Below, piece by piece: positions 19,236 through 28,780 of a stretch of 64,000 nucleotides of DNA. The DNA is taken from assembly GCF_963511525.1 (NCBI RefSeq), contig NZ_CAUPIY010000004.1, forward strand, positions 140,221 to 204,220. The letters are read 5' to 3'. Both the position numbers and the translations under genes were made by a program. Each line of letters begins with the position of its first letter. The first letter of the stretch is position 1. This stretch comes from Mobiluncus sp963511525 (GTDB lineage Bacteria > Actinomycetota > Actinomycetes > Actinomycetales > Actinomycetaceae). Below the pieces are notes generated by a model. That model did no database searches. It had not been told where the DNA came from and was given only the letters and a program-made list of their open reading frames with translations.

Positions 19236-20522
19236 TTAGATGAGGGTGTAACGCACGATGGCGTCTTCACGCGAAGCCCCCGTACCGATGACGGAGATGC
19301 GGCAACCGACCTTTTCCTCCAGGTAAGCGACGTAGTTCTGGGCCGCCTTGGGGAGCTTCCGGAAGTCGGTAATGCCGCTGATATCCTCGCCTTTCCAGCC
19401 GGGGACTTCTTCGTAAATCGGGCGGGACGCGGCGAAATCGACCGAATAGTCGGGCATCTGGTCGGTACGTCCGCGCGGGGTCTCGTAGCCCACGCAGACC
19501 GGGATTTTTTCAAACTCGGACATAACGTCCAGTTTCGTCATCACCAGGTCGGTCAGGCCGTTGACGCGCACGGCGTAACGCACTACCACCGCGTCAAACC
19601 AGCCGGTACGGCGCGGACGTCCCGTCGTCGCCCCGTATTCTGAACCGAGTTTCCGCAGCTGTTCACCAGTTGCATCGGTCAGTTCGGTCGGGAAGGGCCC
19701 TTCGCCCACGCGGGTCGTGTAGGCTTTCATAACCCCGACCACTCGGTCGATGCGGGTCGGGCCGATACCGGTACCGGTGCAGGCTCCTCCCGCGGTGCAG
19801 TTCGACGAAGTGACGTAGGGGTAGGTGCCGTGGTCGATGTCCAGCATGGTTGCCTGACCGCCCTCGAACAGCACCACCCGCTTTTCGTCCAGCGCGTTGT
19901 TCAGCACCAGGGAGGTATTCGCCACCATGGGGCGCAGCCGCTCCGAGTAGGACAGCAGTTCCTGGGTGACTTCGATGGGGTCGATAGGTTCGGCATGGGA
20001 CCAGCCCTGGGAGAGACTCTTGACAAGGTCGGACATGACGGTGACTTTTTCGCCCAAAATTTCGGGGTCGAACAGGTCCTGAACTTGGATTCCGATCCGA
20101 TACATTTTTTCGGCGTAGGTCGGGCCAATCCCGCGGCCGGTGGTGCCAATCTTGCGATGGCCACGGTACTGTTCAGAAGAACGGTCTATGGCGATGGCGA
20201 AAGGCGTGATGACGTGGGCGCGGCTGGAGATGAGCAGTCGTTCGCAGGGCACGCCTCGTTTTTCCAAGTCGTCGATTTCCTGGAACAAAACTTTCGGGTC
20301 GATGACGGTGCCGTTGCCGATGACCGGGGTCACGCGCGGGGACAGGATGCCGGTAGGCAGCAGGTGCAGAGCAAACTTTTCACCATTGACCACCACGGTG
20401 TGACCAGCATTGTTGCCACCATTGTATTTGACCGCAAAATCCACGTCTTTGGCCAGCTGATCAGTTGCTTTTCCTTTACCTTCGTCGCCCCACTGGGCTC
20501 CCAAAACTACTATCGCAGGCAT
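19236..20522 (-). CDS. purA: Adenylosuccinate synthetase
   Basis: 428 aa from the ATG giving MPAIVVLGAQWGDEGKGK, the family's invariant start; a longer reading to 20564 is rejected. Converts IMP and aspartate to adenylosuccinate with GTP. Other signatures are NGGNNAGHTVVV, GTTGRGIGPTYAEK and GVMKAYTTRVGEGPFPTE. Length is typical. It is on the same strand as pckG, with a 250-bp gap. Confidence 0.97.
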   Translation of the reverse strand: MPAIVVLGAQWGDEGKGKATDQLAKDVDFAVKYNGGNNAGHTVVVNGEKFALHLLPTGILSPRVTPVIGNGTVIDPKVLFQEIDDLEKRGVPCERLLISSRAHVITPFAIAIDRSSEQYRGHRKIGTTGRGIGPTYAEKMYRIGIQVQDLFDPEILGEKVTVMSDLVKSLSQGWSHAEPIDPIEVTQELLSYSERLRPMVANTSLVLNNALDEKRVVLFEGGQATMLDIDHGTYPYVTSSNCTAGGACTGTGIGPTRIDRVVGVMKAYTTRVGEGPFPTELTDATGEQLRKLGSEYGATTGRPRRTGWFDAVVVRYAVRVNGLTDLVMTKLDVMSEFEKIPVCVGYETPRGRTDQMPDYSVDFAASRPIYEEVPGWKGEDISGITDFRKLPKAAQNYVAYLEEKVGCRISVIGTGASREDAIVRYTLI

Positions 20523-20637
20523 TGTTCTTTTCGTCGTCCTTTGGAAATCGGGATTGCGCGGCACGCGCAGAGTCAGTCTAGCAAATCATCGGAGCCTTTG
20601 ACCTCTCGGCTCATGGCTCAGAGATAACGGCGGGGAA

Positions 20638-20820
20638 TCAGGGACGCGAAGACGCCTCCAGTTCGGCCCATTCAGAGGGAGTCAGCCGGAACACGCCCTT
20701 TTCCTCCGCTAGGCGTTTGGACGCGAGCGCGGCAGCGATGGCTGAACGCATCAGCAACGATTGTGCCTCCGGAGGAAACGGGAGATCTTGCGGGTTTTCG
20801 TCATCACGCACGGGTATCAA
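20638..20820 (-). CDS. Small hypothetical protein
   Basis: 60 aa from a TTG start, or a little shorter from the GTG three codons later. The composition is protein-like, with a helical middle (SAIAAALASKRLAEEKG) and an acidic N-terminus. The end, RLTPSEWAELEASSRP, is plausible. It lies between purA and the PhoH-like gene on the same strand with no strong ribosome site. Not recognised; it could be a chance frame. Confidence 0.4.
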   Translation of the reverse strand: MIPVRDDENPQDLPFPPEAQSLLMRSAIAAALASKRLAEEKGVFRLTPSEWAELEASSRP

Positions 20821-20967
20821 ACTAGCATTCAGGGGCGAATTTCTGCGGTATCAACACCCGAAACCGCCCAAAATCAACCAGATTTGTCCCCTTTGGCGTG
20901 CCTAAGTCTGCCTGGGGCAGCGCCGCCCAAGAGAGCGGCTCGTGAGGGACGATTTTAGCGCGGCGAC

Positions 20968-22380
20968 TCAGTAATCGAGCAGGCTCGTGACCAAATCCGC
21001 GATGGCGCTGCGTTCCGAACGAATCAGGGTCGTGTGGGCGAACAGGGACGAGCCTTTCAAATCCTCGATAACCGCGGCGATACCGTCATAACGTCCGACC
21101 CGCAGGTTGTCGCGCTGTGAAACGTCGTGAGTCAGCACAATTTTGGCGTTCTGACCCATCCGCGACAGCACCGTCAGCAACACGTTGCGCTCCAAGGACT
21201 GCGCTTCATCAACAATCACGAACGCATCATGCAAGGAACGGCCGCGAATGTGGGTCAGCGGCAGCACCTCCAGCAGGCCGCGCGCCACCACCTCGTCAAC
21301 AACTTCGGGAGCCACAATCGAAGATAAAGTGTCGAACACGGCTTGCGCCCACGGATCCATTTTTTCTTCACCGCTGCCCGGCAAGTAGCCCAAGCTCTGC
21401 CCCCCGACCGCGTAAATGGGACGGAACACGACAATCTTGCGGTGCTCGTGACGTTCCACCACCGCGTCCAACCCGGCCGCCAAAGCCAGGGCAGACTTGC
21501 CGGTGCCGGCCCGCCCTCCCAGGGACACAATCCCAATTTCCGGGTTGACCAGGTGATCCATCGCGATACGTTGCTCGGCGGAACGCCCTTTCACGCCGAA
21601 CAGTTCCCGATCCGTACGCACCAGATGTACCTGATTGTCGCCCCAGATGGTAGCCAGGGCGGAGCCTCGCGGGGAACTCAAAATAATTCCGGTATGGATG
21701 GGTTGGTCCTCCAGCGAGGGGATTTCGGGTTCTTCAAAGTCGACGCTGTTGTCTTCCTCGTTCACCAGGCTCGTTGGGTCGCTGCTATAAGTCGCGACAT
21801 CGTTTTCTTCATCCCCCGGGTCGTTTGTCAGCACAATCGTGTCGAACTCCACCGCGCCGTCCTGATAGAGCCGAGACATGTCCTGTTCGCTCATCTCGCC
21901 GCGAATGACCCCGCGATAGGTGTCCGCACTCGACAGCGGGTTACGGTACACATCGGCGTCCAAGCCGATAGAGGAAGCTTTGACCCGCATCGGCAGGTCT
22001 TTGGACACGACCGTCACGTCCGCCCCGGTTTTCGCCAGGTTGGCGGCGACCGCCAGAATCTTCGTGTCATTGTCACCCAGGCGCATCCCGGAGGGGAGCA
22101 CCGAGTCGTCGATAGAGTTCAGCTCCACCCGCACGGTCCCCCCTTGTGAACCGACCGGAACCGGCTGATCGAGCCGACCGTTGGCGATCCGCAAATCGTC
22201 GAGCAGGTGCAGCGCTTTACGGGCAAAATATCCCAACTCCGGATCGTGGCGCTTTTTCTCTAGCTCGGTGATGACCACCACCGGCAAAACCACCTGGTGT
22301 TCGGCAAACTTCAGCAAGGCCTTCGGATCGGACAACAACACGGACGTATCAAGCACATAGGTGCGCGCGGGGGTAGCCAT
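20968..22380 (-). CDS. PIN-PhoH fusion ATPase/ribonuclease
   Basis: 470 aa. Residues 1-145 are a PIN nuclease domain: YVLDTSVLLSDP, the acidic ITELEKKRHDPELG and GDNDTKILAVA, which supply the metal-binding acidic residues. Residues ~240-470 are a PhoH ATPase with Walker A GGRAGTGKSALALAAG, Walker B FVIVDEAQSLERN and the segment KIVLTHDVSQRDN. This is the PhoH2/YlaK type, in which related actinobacterial proteins act as RNA helicase-nucleases. Monocistronic by position. Confidence 0.9.
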   Translation of the reverse strand: MATPARTYVLDTSVLLSDPKALLKFAEHQVVLPVVVITELEKKRHDPELGYFARKALHLLDDLRIANGRLDQPVPVGSQGGTVRVELNSIDDSVLPSGMRLGDNDTKILAVAANLAKTGADVTVVSKDLPMRVKASSIGLDADVYRNPLSSADTYRGVIRGEMSEQDMSRLYQDGAVEFDTIVLTNDPGDEENDVATYSSDPTSLVNEEDNSVDFEEPEIPSLEDQPIHTGIILSSPRGSALATIWGDNQVHLVRTDRELFGVKGRSAEQRIAMDHLVNPEIGIVSLGGRAGTGKSALALAAGLDAVVERHEHRKIVVFRPIYAVGGQSLGYLPGSGEEKMDPWAQAVFDTLSSIVAPEVVDEVVARGLLEVLPLTHIRGRSLHDAFVIVDEAQSLERNVLLTVLSRMGQNAKIVLTHDVSQRDNLRVGRYDGIAAVIEDLKGSSLFAHTTLIRSERSAIADLVTSLLDY

Positions 22381-22478
22381 GTCTTGACCCTATCAATAGC
22401 ACGGGGTTCGAGCGTGCTAAAGCGCCGCCTTTACAAGGTTCTTACATTTGCAATTTGTCGGGGCGGGAGCGGCGCGAC

Positions 22479-23255
22479 TCACTTTCCCAAGCGGCGTTCC
22501 CGATTTCCGTAGTCGCGCAGGGCACGCAGGAAGTCGACCTTGCGGAAGCTCGGCCAATACGTTTCACAAAAATAGAACTCCGAATTCGCGCTTTGCCACA
22601 GCAAAAATCCGCTGAGACGCTGCTCCCCCGAAGTGCGAATCACCAGGTCAGGGTCCGGCTGACCCTTGGTGTACAGGTGCGCTTCAATGTCCTCCAAACG
22701 GATTTGGTCAGTCAAATCCGCCAGGGTTTCGCCTTTTTGAGCTGCTTCGTTGAGGTATTCCCGCACGGCGTTGACGATTTCCTGACGTCCCCCATAGGCG
22801 ACCGCGATATTCACCACCAGCGCGTTTTCCGGCCCGGTTCCATCCGCCGCGTGCAGGATTGCGGCCAGGCCCGGGTCCAGCAGGGACGTGTCGCCCAACA
22901 CCCGCAAATGGTAGCGGCCCGAGGCTTGCAAACCTCGCACGGTATGGCCGATGACGTCTTGCAGGGGCTTGAGCTCCGCGGCTTTCCGACCCAGGTTGTC
23001 AATCGAAAGCATCCACAAGGTAACGACTTTGACGGGCCATTCCTCACACCACTGCAAAACTTCGGTAATTTTCAGGGCTCCGCGCTGGTGACCGCGGGTC
23101 GCCGGAGCGCCTTCCGCCTTTGCCCAGCGCCGGTTTCCGTCCAGGATAATGCCGATATGCTGAGGCACCCCAGCCGGGTTAATTTCACGAGCCAAACGTC
23201 TGGCGTAAATTCGGTAGAGGATTCCAGGCTTTGACTTTTTTACGGAGCTGCTCAC
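22479..23255 (-). CDS. uppS: cis-Isoprenyl diphosphate synthase (UppS family)
   Basis: 258 aa, GTG start. Condenses isopentenyl diphosphate units in cis to make short- or long-chain polyprenyl diphosphates; long chains carry peptidoglycan precursors. Motifs: HIGIILDGNRRWAK with the catalytic Asp, NIAVAYGGRQEIVNAVRE, DLVIRTSGEQRLSGFLLWQ and FRKVDFLRALRDY. Actinobacteria often have two paralogues, one making short Z,E-farnesyl diphosphate, so chain length is uncertain. The hemolysin-III gene diverges 81 bp away. Confidence 0.92.
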   Translation of the reverse strand: MSSSVKKSKPGILYRIYARRLAREINPAGVPQHIGIILDGNRRWAKAEGAPATRGHQRGALKITEVLQWCEEWPVKVVTLWMLSIDNLGRKAAELKPLQDVIGHTVRGLQASGRYHLRVLGDTSLLDPGLAAILHAADGTGPENALVVNIAVAYGGRQEIVNAVREYLNEAAQKGETLADLTDQIRLEDIEAHLYTKGQPDPDLVIRTSGEQRLSGFLLWQSANSEFYFCETYWPSFRKVDFLRALRDYGNRERRLGK

Positions 23256-23336
23256 ATAATCAGTTTAAAACATTAAAACACTTAACTTGCCTGTCTTGAC
23301 TGGTGCGGGTGGGGCAAGCCGAGCGGGGGGAATGTT

Positions 23337-24056
23337 ATGGGTGTGAAATCTGGCAGGACGCTGATGCCGCGTCTGGTTAATCCTCGCACCGGGCGTCCCT
23401 ACACTTTTCAACGGTGGGATTGGAAAGCGATGCGCCGCAAACCCGCCCTGCGGGGGTGGATTCACACGGTCGCCACGCCGCTGTCGATGGCGGCTTCTAT
23501 CGTGTTGCTGGTGTTGGCGCCGAGTTCCCTGAAGTTTGCCTGTGTTGTCTATATGCTGTCTTCCCTGGTGCTGTTTGCGATGAGCGCGGTGTATCACATG
23601 GGTTCGTGGCCGCAATCGGTGGACGCGATTTTGCGCCGTTTCGATCACGCCAATATTTTCTTGCTCATTGCCGGCACCTACACGCCGGTTTCGTTCGGTC
23701 TGCTGGGAGGGCGCGATAGAACGATTTTGCTTTCAGTAGTCTGGGTGGGGGCGATTTTGGGGATTGCTACCTCGTTGATTTGGCCACACGCCCCCCGCTG
23801 GATAACCACGATTCTTTACGTGGTTTTAGGCTGGGTTGCCTTGATGTATTTCCCCGAGCTCTACGCGGCTTCCCTCCCTGCTTTCTGGATGCTGGTGGCA
23901 GGCGGTTTAGCCTACACGGTCGGGGCGGTCATCTATGCCACGAAGTGGCCGAATCCTGATCCTACGATTTTCGGTTTTCACGAGTTTTTCCACGCTTGGA
24001 CTGTCGCGGCCTGGGCGTGTCACTGCGTTGCGGCTTATTTCGCTATTCTCGGTTAG
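23337..24056 (+). CDS. Hemolysin III / PAQR-family membrane protein
   Basis: 239 aa with about seven membrane helices. Diagnostic PAQR motifs: the Ser/His of MSAVYHMGSW, LRRFDHANIFLLIAGTYTPV and the C-terminal HEFFHAWTVAAWACH. The Ser, Asp and His residues form the family's putative metal-dependent hydrolase site. Despite the name, most bacterial members are not proven toxins. A purine-rich GGGGGGA precedes the ATG. Confidence 0.9.
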   Translation: MGVKSGRTLMPRLVNPRTGRPYTFQRWDWKAMRRKPALRGWIHTVATPLSMAASIVLLVLAPSSLKFACVVYMLSSLVLFAMSAVYHMGSWPQSVDAILRRFDHANIFLLIAGTYTPVSFGLLGGRDRTILLSVVWVGAILGIATSLIWPHAPRWITTILYVVLGWVALMYFPELYAASLPAFWMLVAGGLAYTVGAVIYATKWPNPDPTIFGFHEFFHAWTVAAWACHCVAAYFAILG

Positions 24057-24252
24057 GGCTCACAAGGCCGGTGGTTCGGGTTTCCTCGCGGCAGCGGACT
24101 TTTGCCGGGCTGTTTCCATTTTTCTAGCGTTTTACTTGATTTTAATATCTGGTAAAGTATTGAACGCTTGCGTTGCGGCTGATTTTTTGAAACAAGCTTG
24201 CTTTCTGTGCCTGACGCAGGCGCTAATCTTTTAATCTTTCAAGGAGACGATT

Positions 24253-24738
24253 ATGGCTGAAGAAGCGAAAAAAAACTGGATGACCCAGGCGTCTTTTGAC
24301 CGTCTACAAGCGGAGCTCGACGAACGCACGGGCCCAATCCGCTCGGAAATCACCAAGAAGATTGACGCGGCCCGTCGCGAAGGCGACCTGAAAGAAAACG
24401 GCGGCTATCACGCGGCTCGTGACGAACAGTCCCAAAACGAAACCCGCATCTTGGAGTTGCAAGAAATCCTGAAGTACGCCGAGGTTGGCGAGGCGGCCGC
24501 CGATGGCACGATCGGACCGGGCAGCGTGGTAGAGGCGAAGGTCGGACCGAAAAAGATGACTTTCCTGTTGGGTTCGCGTGACGCCGCCAAAGGAATGGAC
24601 ATTCAAGTGTTTTCCCCAGACGCTCCCCTTGGGGTAGCGCTGGCTGGTCACCGGACTGGCGACACCGTGGAATACGTAGCGCCGACCGGCAAGAAGATCA
24701 AGGTTCAGGTGCTGGACGCTCACCCCTACCAAGGCTGA
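24253..24738 (+). CDS. greA: Transcription elongation factor GreA
   Basis: 161 aa. Enters the RNA polymerase secondary channel and stimulates cleavage of backtracked transcripts. The N-terminal coiled coil starts TQASFDRLQAELDERTGP; its tip carries ARREGDLKENGGYHAARDEQ, with the acidic DLKEN residues that act at the active site. The C-terminal FKBP-like domain has GDTVEYVAPTGKKIKVQV. AAGGAG precedes the ATG. Its last 41 bp overlap, in antisense, the 3' end of the acyltransferase gene. Confidence 0.96.
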   Translation: MAEEAKKNWMTQASFDRLQAELDERTGPIRSEITKKIDAARREGDLKENGGYHAARDEQSQNETRILELQEILKYAEVGEAAADGTIGPGSVVEAKVGPKKMTFLLGSRDAAKGMDIQVFSPDAPLGVALAGHRTGDTVEYVAPTGKKIKVQVLDAHPYQG

Positions 24739-25816
24739 GCTTTCCCTCACGTTTGGTGCAATATTCCGCCCAGGTTTTCGACCAGGCGCTGAGCTGGGAA
24801 TCAATCGGAGCGGTGAGGCGCGCCATCAGCCACGCCAAGCCAACCGTCGCCGCGAAGCACGTTAGGGCGTAAACGTAGGGAGCGGCATCGGCCATGCCGA
24901 GTTCCCGCAGCGCCAGCATCGGCAGACGCTGCAGCACATAAACCCAGAACAGGTGTTTGCCAAACCAGTGCAGCACGGGATTATTCAGATGTAAGAACAA
25001 CGTGATTTGCACGATTATCAGGCAAAACAGCATGGCTTCGAGTTCGAACACCAGGAAGCTCCGGTGGTCGAGCTTGGTGGTGAGGACAAAAAGCGCCACC
25101 GTGACGAGTAGCGCGGAGATGTAGCCCACGGTGCGACGGTAGACGCGCTCGAAGTGGTCGCGGGCCAGGCAGTAGCACATGCCCAGCAGATAGCAACACA
25201 ACGTGTTGTAGGTGTAGGTGGCGCTACCTTTGAAGTGCCACATGAACACGGTGAAGCCTCCCACCAGTACACAGTTCAGGATGAAAGCCAACCACGGGCG
25301 GCTGCCTAGGATTACGAACGCCAGCCAAGTCAGGGCATAGAGCACCAGAATCGCGAAAATGTACCAGCTGGAAGAGCCGATAGATTTCCAGCCGAGGAAC
25401 GCCCAGACGGTCTGAGCCGGGGTGAACGGGCGCGAAAGCGACAGGTTCATGATGATGAACAAGACCTGGGCGATAGCGAAGTTCACCCAGGTCACGCCCA
25501 CGCGCTTGAGCGGCATAGTGTGAACATAGCCGGGCTTGTGCGCTAGGGAATATGCCACTCCGTAACCGGAATAGAACAGGAACAAAGCCACCATCAGCTG
25601 ACCGAGCCCCGTGGCAACGTGATGCATCACTCCATCCCACGCCGGGTTATAGTGCATGTAGGAACGGATGTGGGCATAAAAAACAATCAGGATAAAGACA
25701 CCGTTGATGCGGGTCGTGTGGTCGTGATCGAGGTAACCCTCGAAATTGTCACCGCGCCGATGAATCCTGGCACCCCACAACACCAGAATGACAATAAACA
25801 GCAGAAACAGGTTCAT
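24698..25816 (-). CDS. Membrane acyltransferase (acyltransferase-3-like)
   Basis: 372 aa with about ten membrane helices. The start MNLFLLFIVILVLW overlaps the xseB stop as ATGA. The N-terminal DHTTRINGVFILIVFYAHIRSYM has the helix-1 Arg and a later His, as in acyltransferase-3 enzymes that O-acylate cell-wall or capsule sugars. VALFLFYSGYGVAYSL and SSSWYIFAILVLYAL also match that family. Substrate unknown. The 3' end overlaps greA by 41 bp tail to tail. Confidence 0.75.
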   Translation of the reverse strand: MNLFLLFIVILVLWGARIHRRGDNFEGYLDHDHTTRINGVFILIVFYAHIRSYMHYNPAWDGVMHHVATGLGQLMVALFLFYSGYGVAYSLAHKPGYVHTMPLKRVGVTWVNFAIAQVLFIIMNLSLSRPFTPAQTVWAFLGWKSIGSSSWYIFAILVLYALTWLAFVILGSRPWLAFILNCVLVGGFTVFMWHFKGSATYTYNTLCCYLLGMCYCLARDHFERVYRRTVGYISALLVTVALFVLTTKLDHRSFLVFELEAMLFCLIIVQITLFLHLNNPVLHWFGKHLFWVYVLQRLPMLALRELGMADAAPYVYALTCFAATVGLAWLMARLTAPIDSQLSAWSKTWAEYCTKREGKLSLGRGERPAPEP

Positions 25817-26067
25817 TGGGCTTGGCGTTCGGCGAGCCGCTCCTGAGCGGAGTCGAGGATAGCCTGGCAGCGTGAGGCCAAGGCTTCTCCGCGATCCCAC
25901 AGTTTCAGGGTGTCCTCCAAGGGAGCTTCAGCGTTTTCCAGGGCCTGCACGGTTTCGATGAGTTCGGCGCGAGCCGCCTCGTAGCTCATCTCGGTGACAT
26001 CCTGGTTGCCTGTCGCGCCTGTTCCCGCCGCGTCAGTCGGGGTTTGCTGAGGATTTTTTTCGCTCAT
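25813..26067 (-). CDS. xseB: Exodeoxyribonuclease VII small subunit
   Basis: 84 aa. Partner of XseA in the ssDNA exonuclease that degrades DNA from both ends into oligonucleotides. The conserved core is MSYEAARAELIETVQALENAEAPLEDTLKLWDRGEALASRCQAIL, shown here only as the family's helical hairpin pattern: E-A-P-L-E-x-x-L-x-L-W-x-x-G. It lies 6 bp after xseA and overlaps the acyltransferase start. Confidence 0.93.
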   Translation of the reverse strand: MSEKNPQQTPTDAAGTGATGNQDVTEMSYEAARAELIETVQALENAEAPLEDTLKLWDRGEALASRCQAILDSAQERLAERQAQ

Positions 26068-26073
26068 GATTCT

Positions 26074-27336
26074 TTACCTTTCATCGGTGTTTGGATTCGT
26101 GCCAAAAACGGTGGCGACCAGGGAGCCGCGCGCCAAGACGGCCTCCAGGAGGTCGCCCTTCTGAACTGCACCCGCGTCTGTCACTACGGTTTGGTCGGGT
26201 TTGCGCAGCACTGCATACCCGCGTTCCAAAGTGGCCTGGGGCGAGATAGCTCGCAAGGTTGCCCGCGCCGCCGCTATGTCGCGTGCCTGATTAGCCAGGA
26301 CCGCCGCGACTCGCGACCGCAGGATTTCCAAGCCGTGGTTGATGTCCCGGCGCCGCTCGTCTAAAGCCGCCAGCGGATTTTGCATGACCGGCCGGGAGCG
26401 AATCGCGTCAAGTTCACGCAGGCCCAGCTCTATACGGTTGGAAATGAGCGCCGTCATCCGGGAGCGTGCCCCTGACACCCCCTCAATTTCAGCGGCCAAA
26501 TCCGGGACAATCCGTTTGCCCGCATCGGTAGGGGTGGAGGCGCGAAAGTCCGCTACAAAATCCAGCAGCGGGGTGTCTTCCTCATGGCCAACGGCGGAAA
26601 CGATGGGGGTGCGCGCCGCAAAAGCCGCTCTCACCACGCTCTCATCGGAGAATCCCAACAGGTCCTCCAGGGCCCCGCCCCCGCGCGTGACGACAATCAC
26701 GTCAACCCCATCGAGGGCGTCAAGCTCAGCGATGGCCGCACTGACTTCCGCCGCGCAGCGTTCCCCTTGCACCGCTACCTCGCGAATCTCGAACTGTACC
26801 AGGGGCCAGCGCCGCGTCGCGTTTTCAATCACATCGGCCTGTGCTCGGGCGGCATGCCCGCAGATAAGCCCGACCCGTCGCGGGAGGAACGGCAAAGACT
26901 GCTTGTGTTCTCGGGCAAAAATCCCCTCGGCAGCAAGCTTTTGTTTCAGCTGTTCCAGCTGTTCCAGGAAACCACCCAGGCCGGCCGCGTGAATCTCCGA
27001 TGCCATCAGGGCCAGCGCCCCGGTTTTCAGGTAGAAATCGGGCTTGACCCGCATCACCACCCGCGCCCCGGCGCTCAACGCCGAGCCGGCCGCAGCCACC
27101 ACCCCACCAAATGCCTTGACCTGCATAGACATATCGGCTTCCAGGTCCTTTGCCACGAAAAAGGACATCCGGTTGCCGGGGCGTTGGTTGTATTCGATGA
27201 TTTGCGCTTCCACCCAGGTCGGATCGACCCGGTCGACGTATTTGCGCATATTTTCGCTCAGGCGGCTGAGCGGCCAGGGGTTTTCCCGGGTCGTGTCTCG
27301 CGCCAGTTGCGCCGGTTCTGGTTTTCTCACTTCCAT
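26074..27336 (-). CDS. xseA: Exodeoxyribonuclease VII large subunit
   Basis: 420 aa from the ATG at 27336, which has GGAG just before it; a longer reading to 27444 has no conserved sequence. Catalytic subunit of ExoVII. The N-terminal OB fold is visible at WVEAQIIEYNQRPGNRMSFF. The nuclease core has VGLICGHAARAQADVIEN, VTRGGGALEDLLGFSDE and VSAVGHEEDTPLLDFVADF, then RASTPTDA. Length is normal. First gene of an xseA-xseB-acyltransferase unit. Confidence 0.95.
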   Translation of the reverse strand: MEVRKPEPAQLARDTTRENPWPLSRLSENMRKYVDRVDPTWVEAQIIEYNQRPGNRMSFFVAKDLEADMSMQVKAFGGVVAAAGSALSAGARVVMRVKPDFYLKTGALALMASEIHAAGLGGFLEQLEQLKQKLAAEGIFAREHKQSLPFLPRRVGLICGHAARAQADVIENATRRWPLVQFEIREVAVQGERCAAEVSAAIAELDALDGVDVIVVTRGGGALEDLLGFSDESVVRAAFAARTPIVSAVGHEEDTPLLDFVADFRASTPTDAGKRIVPDLAAEIEGVSGARSRMTALISNRIELGLRELDAIRSRPVMQNPLAALDERRRDINHGLEILRSRVAAVLANQARDIAAARATLRAISPQATLERGYAVLRKPDQTVVTDAGAVQKGDLLEAVLARGSLVATVFGTNPNTDER

Positions 27337-27518
27337 GACTCCATCATGACACAGACCCCGGAGGCAAAAATTTTCGAGTTTTGCCCCGGGGCGCAAACCG
27401 CTAAACTCAAGGCAGTTGCGCACCCGCCCGAGAAAGGGCGCCACCCGGACTGCTGACCGGGGGACCTAGTGCGTCACCGAAAACTCTACCGGGGAACCTA
27501 GTGCGAAAGTGAGGACGG

Positions 27519-28523
27519 ATGGGGAAAGTATTGCTGGCCTCGCCGCGAGGCTACTGCGCCGGGGTAGACCGCGCCGTCACAGCGGTGCAGCGCGCACTCG
27601 AAGTTTACGGTCAACCCATCTACGTGCGCAAAGAGATTGTGCACAACAAATTTGTGGTGCGCACGCTGGCTGACGCCGGGGCGATTTTTGTCGATGAATT
27701 GTCCGAGGTCCCCCCGGGTTCCCGAGTGGTTTTCTCAGCTCACGGGGTGGCTCCGAGCGTTTATGCTGAAGCCGAGCAACGCGGTCTGGAAGTGATTGAC
27801 GCCACCTGTCCGCTGGTTTCCAAGGTGCATCGGGAGGCACGGCGTTACGCCAACGAGGGCTACGACATTATTTTGATTGGCCACGCCGGTCACGAGGAAG
27901 TGGAAGGAACCTTGGGTGTTGCCCCCGACAAGATTCACGTGATTGACACGGATTGGGTCGATACCTCGGCGTTGAGTGCCGCGGGGGAGGAATCCGGGGA
28001 CGACGCGGTGGGCGACCCGCCCACCGCCGCGGATCCCCTGGCTGGACTCAGCACCGACCCTGATGCCTTGCTGATTTGGCTGTCCCAAACGACTTTGTCG
28101 GTGGATCAGACGGCAGCCACCGTACAGCGTCTGCAGCGCAGATTTCCCGGTTTGATTAGCCCGCCATCTGACGATATTTGCTTCGCGACCCAGAACCGGC
28201 AGGGCGCGGTTAAGGCTATGGCGCCCCAATGTGAAGTTGTCGTAGTTGTCGGTTCGGCCAATTCTTCGAACTCAGTGCGGCTGCGGGAAGTCGCCCTGCA
28301 ATCTGGAGCCGGTGCAGCCTACCGAGTTGAAGGCGCCCACGAACTCAATCCGGATTGGTTTGCGACAGCCAGTACCATCGGGGTGACTTCGGGGGCTTCG
28401 GTGCCGGAAGTCCTGGTGACCGAGGTGTTGGAGTGGCTGGCGCAACGCGGTTTCGACGAGGTGCAGACGGTGCAAACCACGCAGGAAACGACCTCTTTCT
28501 CTCTGCCAAAACCCCTGCGCTAA
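27519..28523 (+). CDS. ispH: 4-Hydroxy-3-methylbut-2-enyl diphosphate reductase
   Basis: 334 aa. Last enzyme of the MEP pathway, making isopentenyl and dimethylallyl diphosphate with a [4Fe-4S] cluster. The three cluster Cys are in GYCAGVDRAV, DATCPLVSKVH and DDICFATQNRQ. The substrate-binding residues are in GHAGHEEVEGT and GSANSSNSVRLREVA. A ~40-residue acidic insert (ESGDDAVGDPPTAADP) near the middle makes it slightly longer than usual. It diverges from xseA. Confidence 0.96.
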   Translation: MGKVLLASPRGYCAGVDRAVTAVQRALEVYGQPIYVRKEIVHNKFVVRTLADAGAIFVDELSEVPPGSRVVFSAHGVAPSVYAEAEQRGLEVIDATCPLVSKVHREARRYANEGYDIILIGHAGHEEVEGTLGVAPDKIHVIDTDWVDTSALSAAGEESGDDAVGDPPTAADPLAGLSTDPDALLIWLSQTTLSVDQTAATVQRLQRRFPGLISPPSDDICFATQNRQGAVKAMAPQCEVVVVVGSANSSNSVRLREVALQSGAGAAYRVEGAHELNPDWFATASTIGVTSGASVPEVLVTEVLEWLAQRGFDEVQTVQTTQETTSFSLPKPLR

Positions 28524-28640
28524 CCGCCTCGGTCCGTTCTGATGACATCGGGCTGGGTTGCGAGGTCTGGTGGCGTTCGGGGGATGCCTCTCAGTCGCAG
28601 AGATACTTGGAAAGCTGCGCTTTCCGTGCCGCTTCCTGGA

Positions 28641-28674
28641 CTTTGGCAATGCAAGCGAGCTTGCGCTGCCAAAG
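28641..28674. repeat. Nested palindrome
   Basis: CTTTGGCA and TGCCAAAG form outer arms; GCAAGC and GCTTGC form inner arms around GA. The structure could be a strong RNA hairpin downstream of ispH. There is no T run directly after it. Confidence 0.7.
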
Positions 28675-28701
28675 TCTGCGTCGCGGTGGTCTCCCGTTCT
28701 G

Positions 28702-28732
28702 TTTTTCTAAGCGGCAAAGCCGCTAAGAAAAA
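28702..28732. terminator. Hairpin with A/T-flanked stem, possible bidirectional terminator
   Basis: TTTTTCTAAGCGGC and GCCGCTAAGAAAAA pair with one mismatch around an AAA loop. The T and A tracts at the two ends of the stem resemble a bidirectional intrinsic terminator, about 180 bp after ispH. Confidence 0.5.
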
Positions 28733-28761
28733 CGACGAACACCCGTGGCATACCAGGGAAC

Positions 28762-28780
28762 GCAATCTCGCAGAGATTGC
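28762..28780. repeat. Short hairpin
   Basis: GCAATCTC and GAGATTGC pair perfectly around GCA. Part of the hairpin cluster in this intergenic region. Confidence 0.6.
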
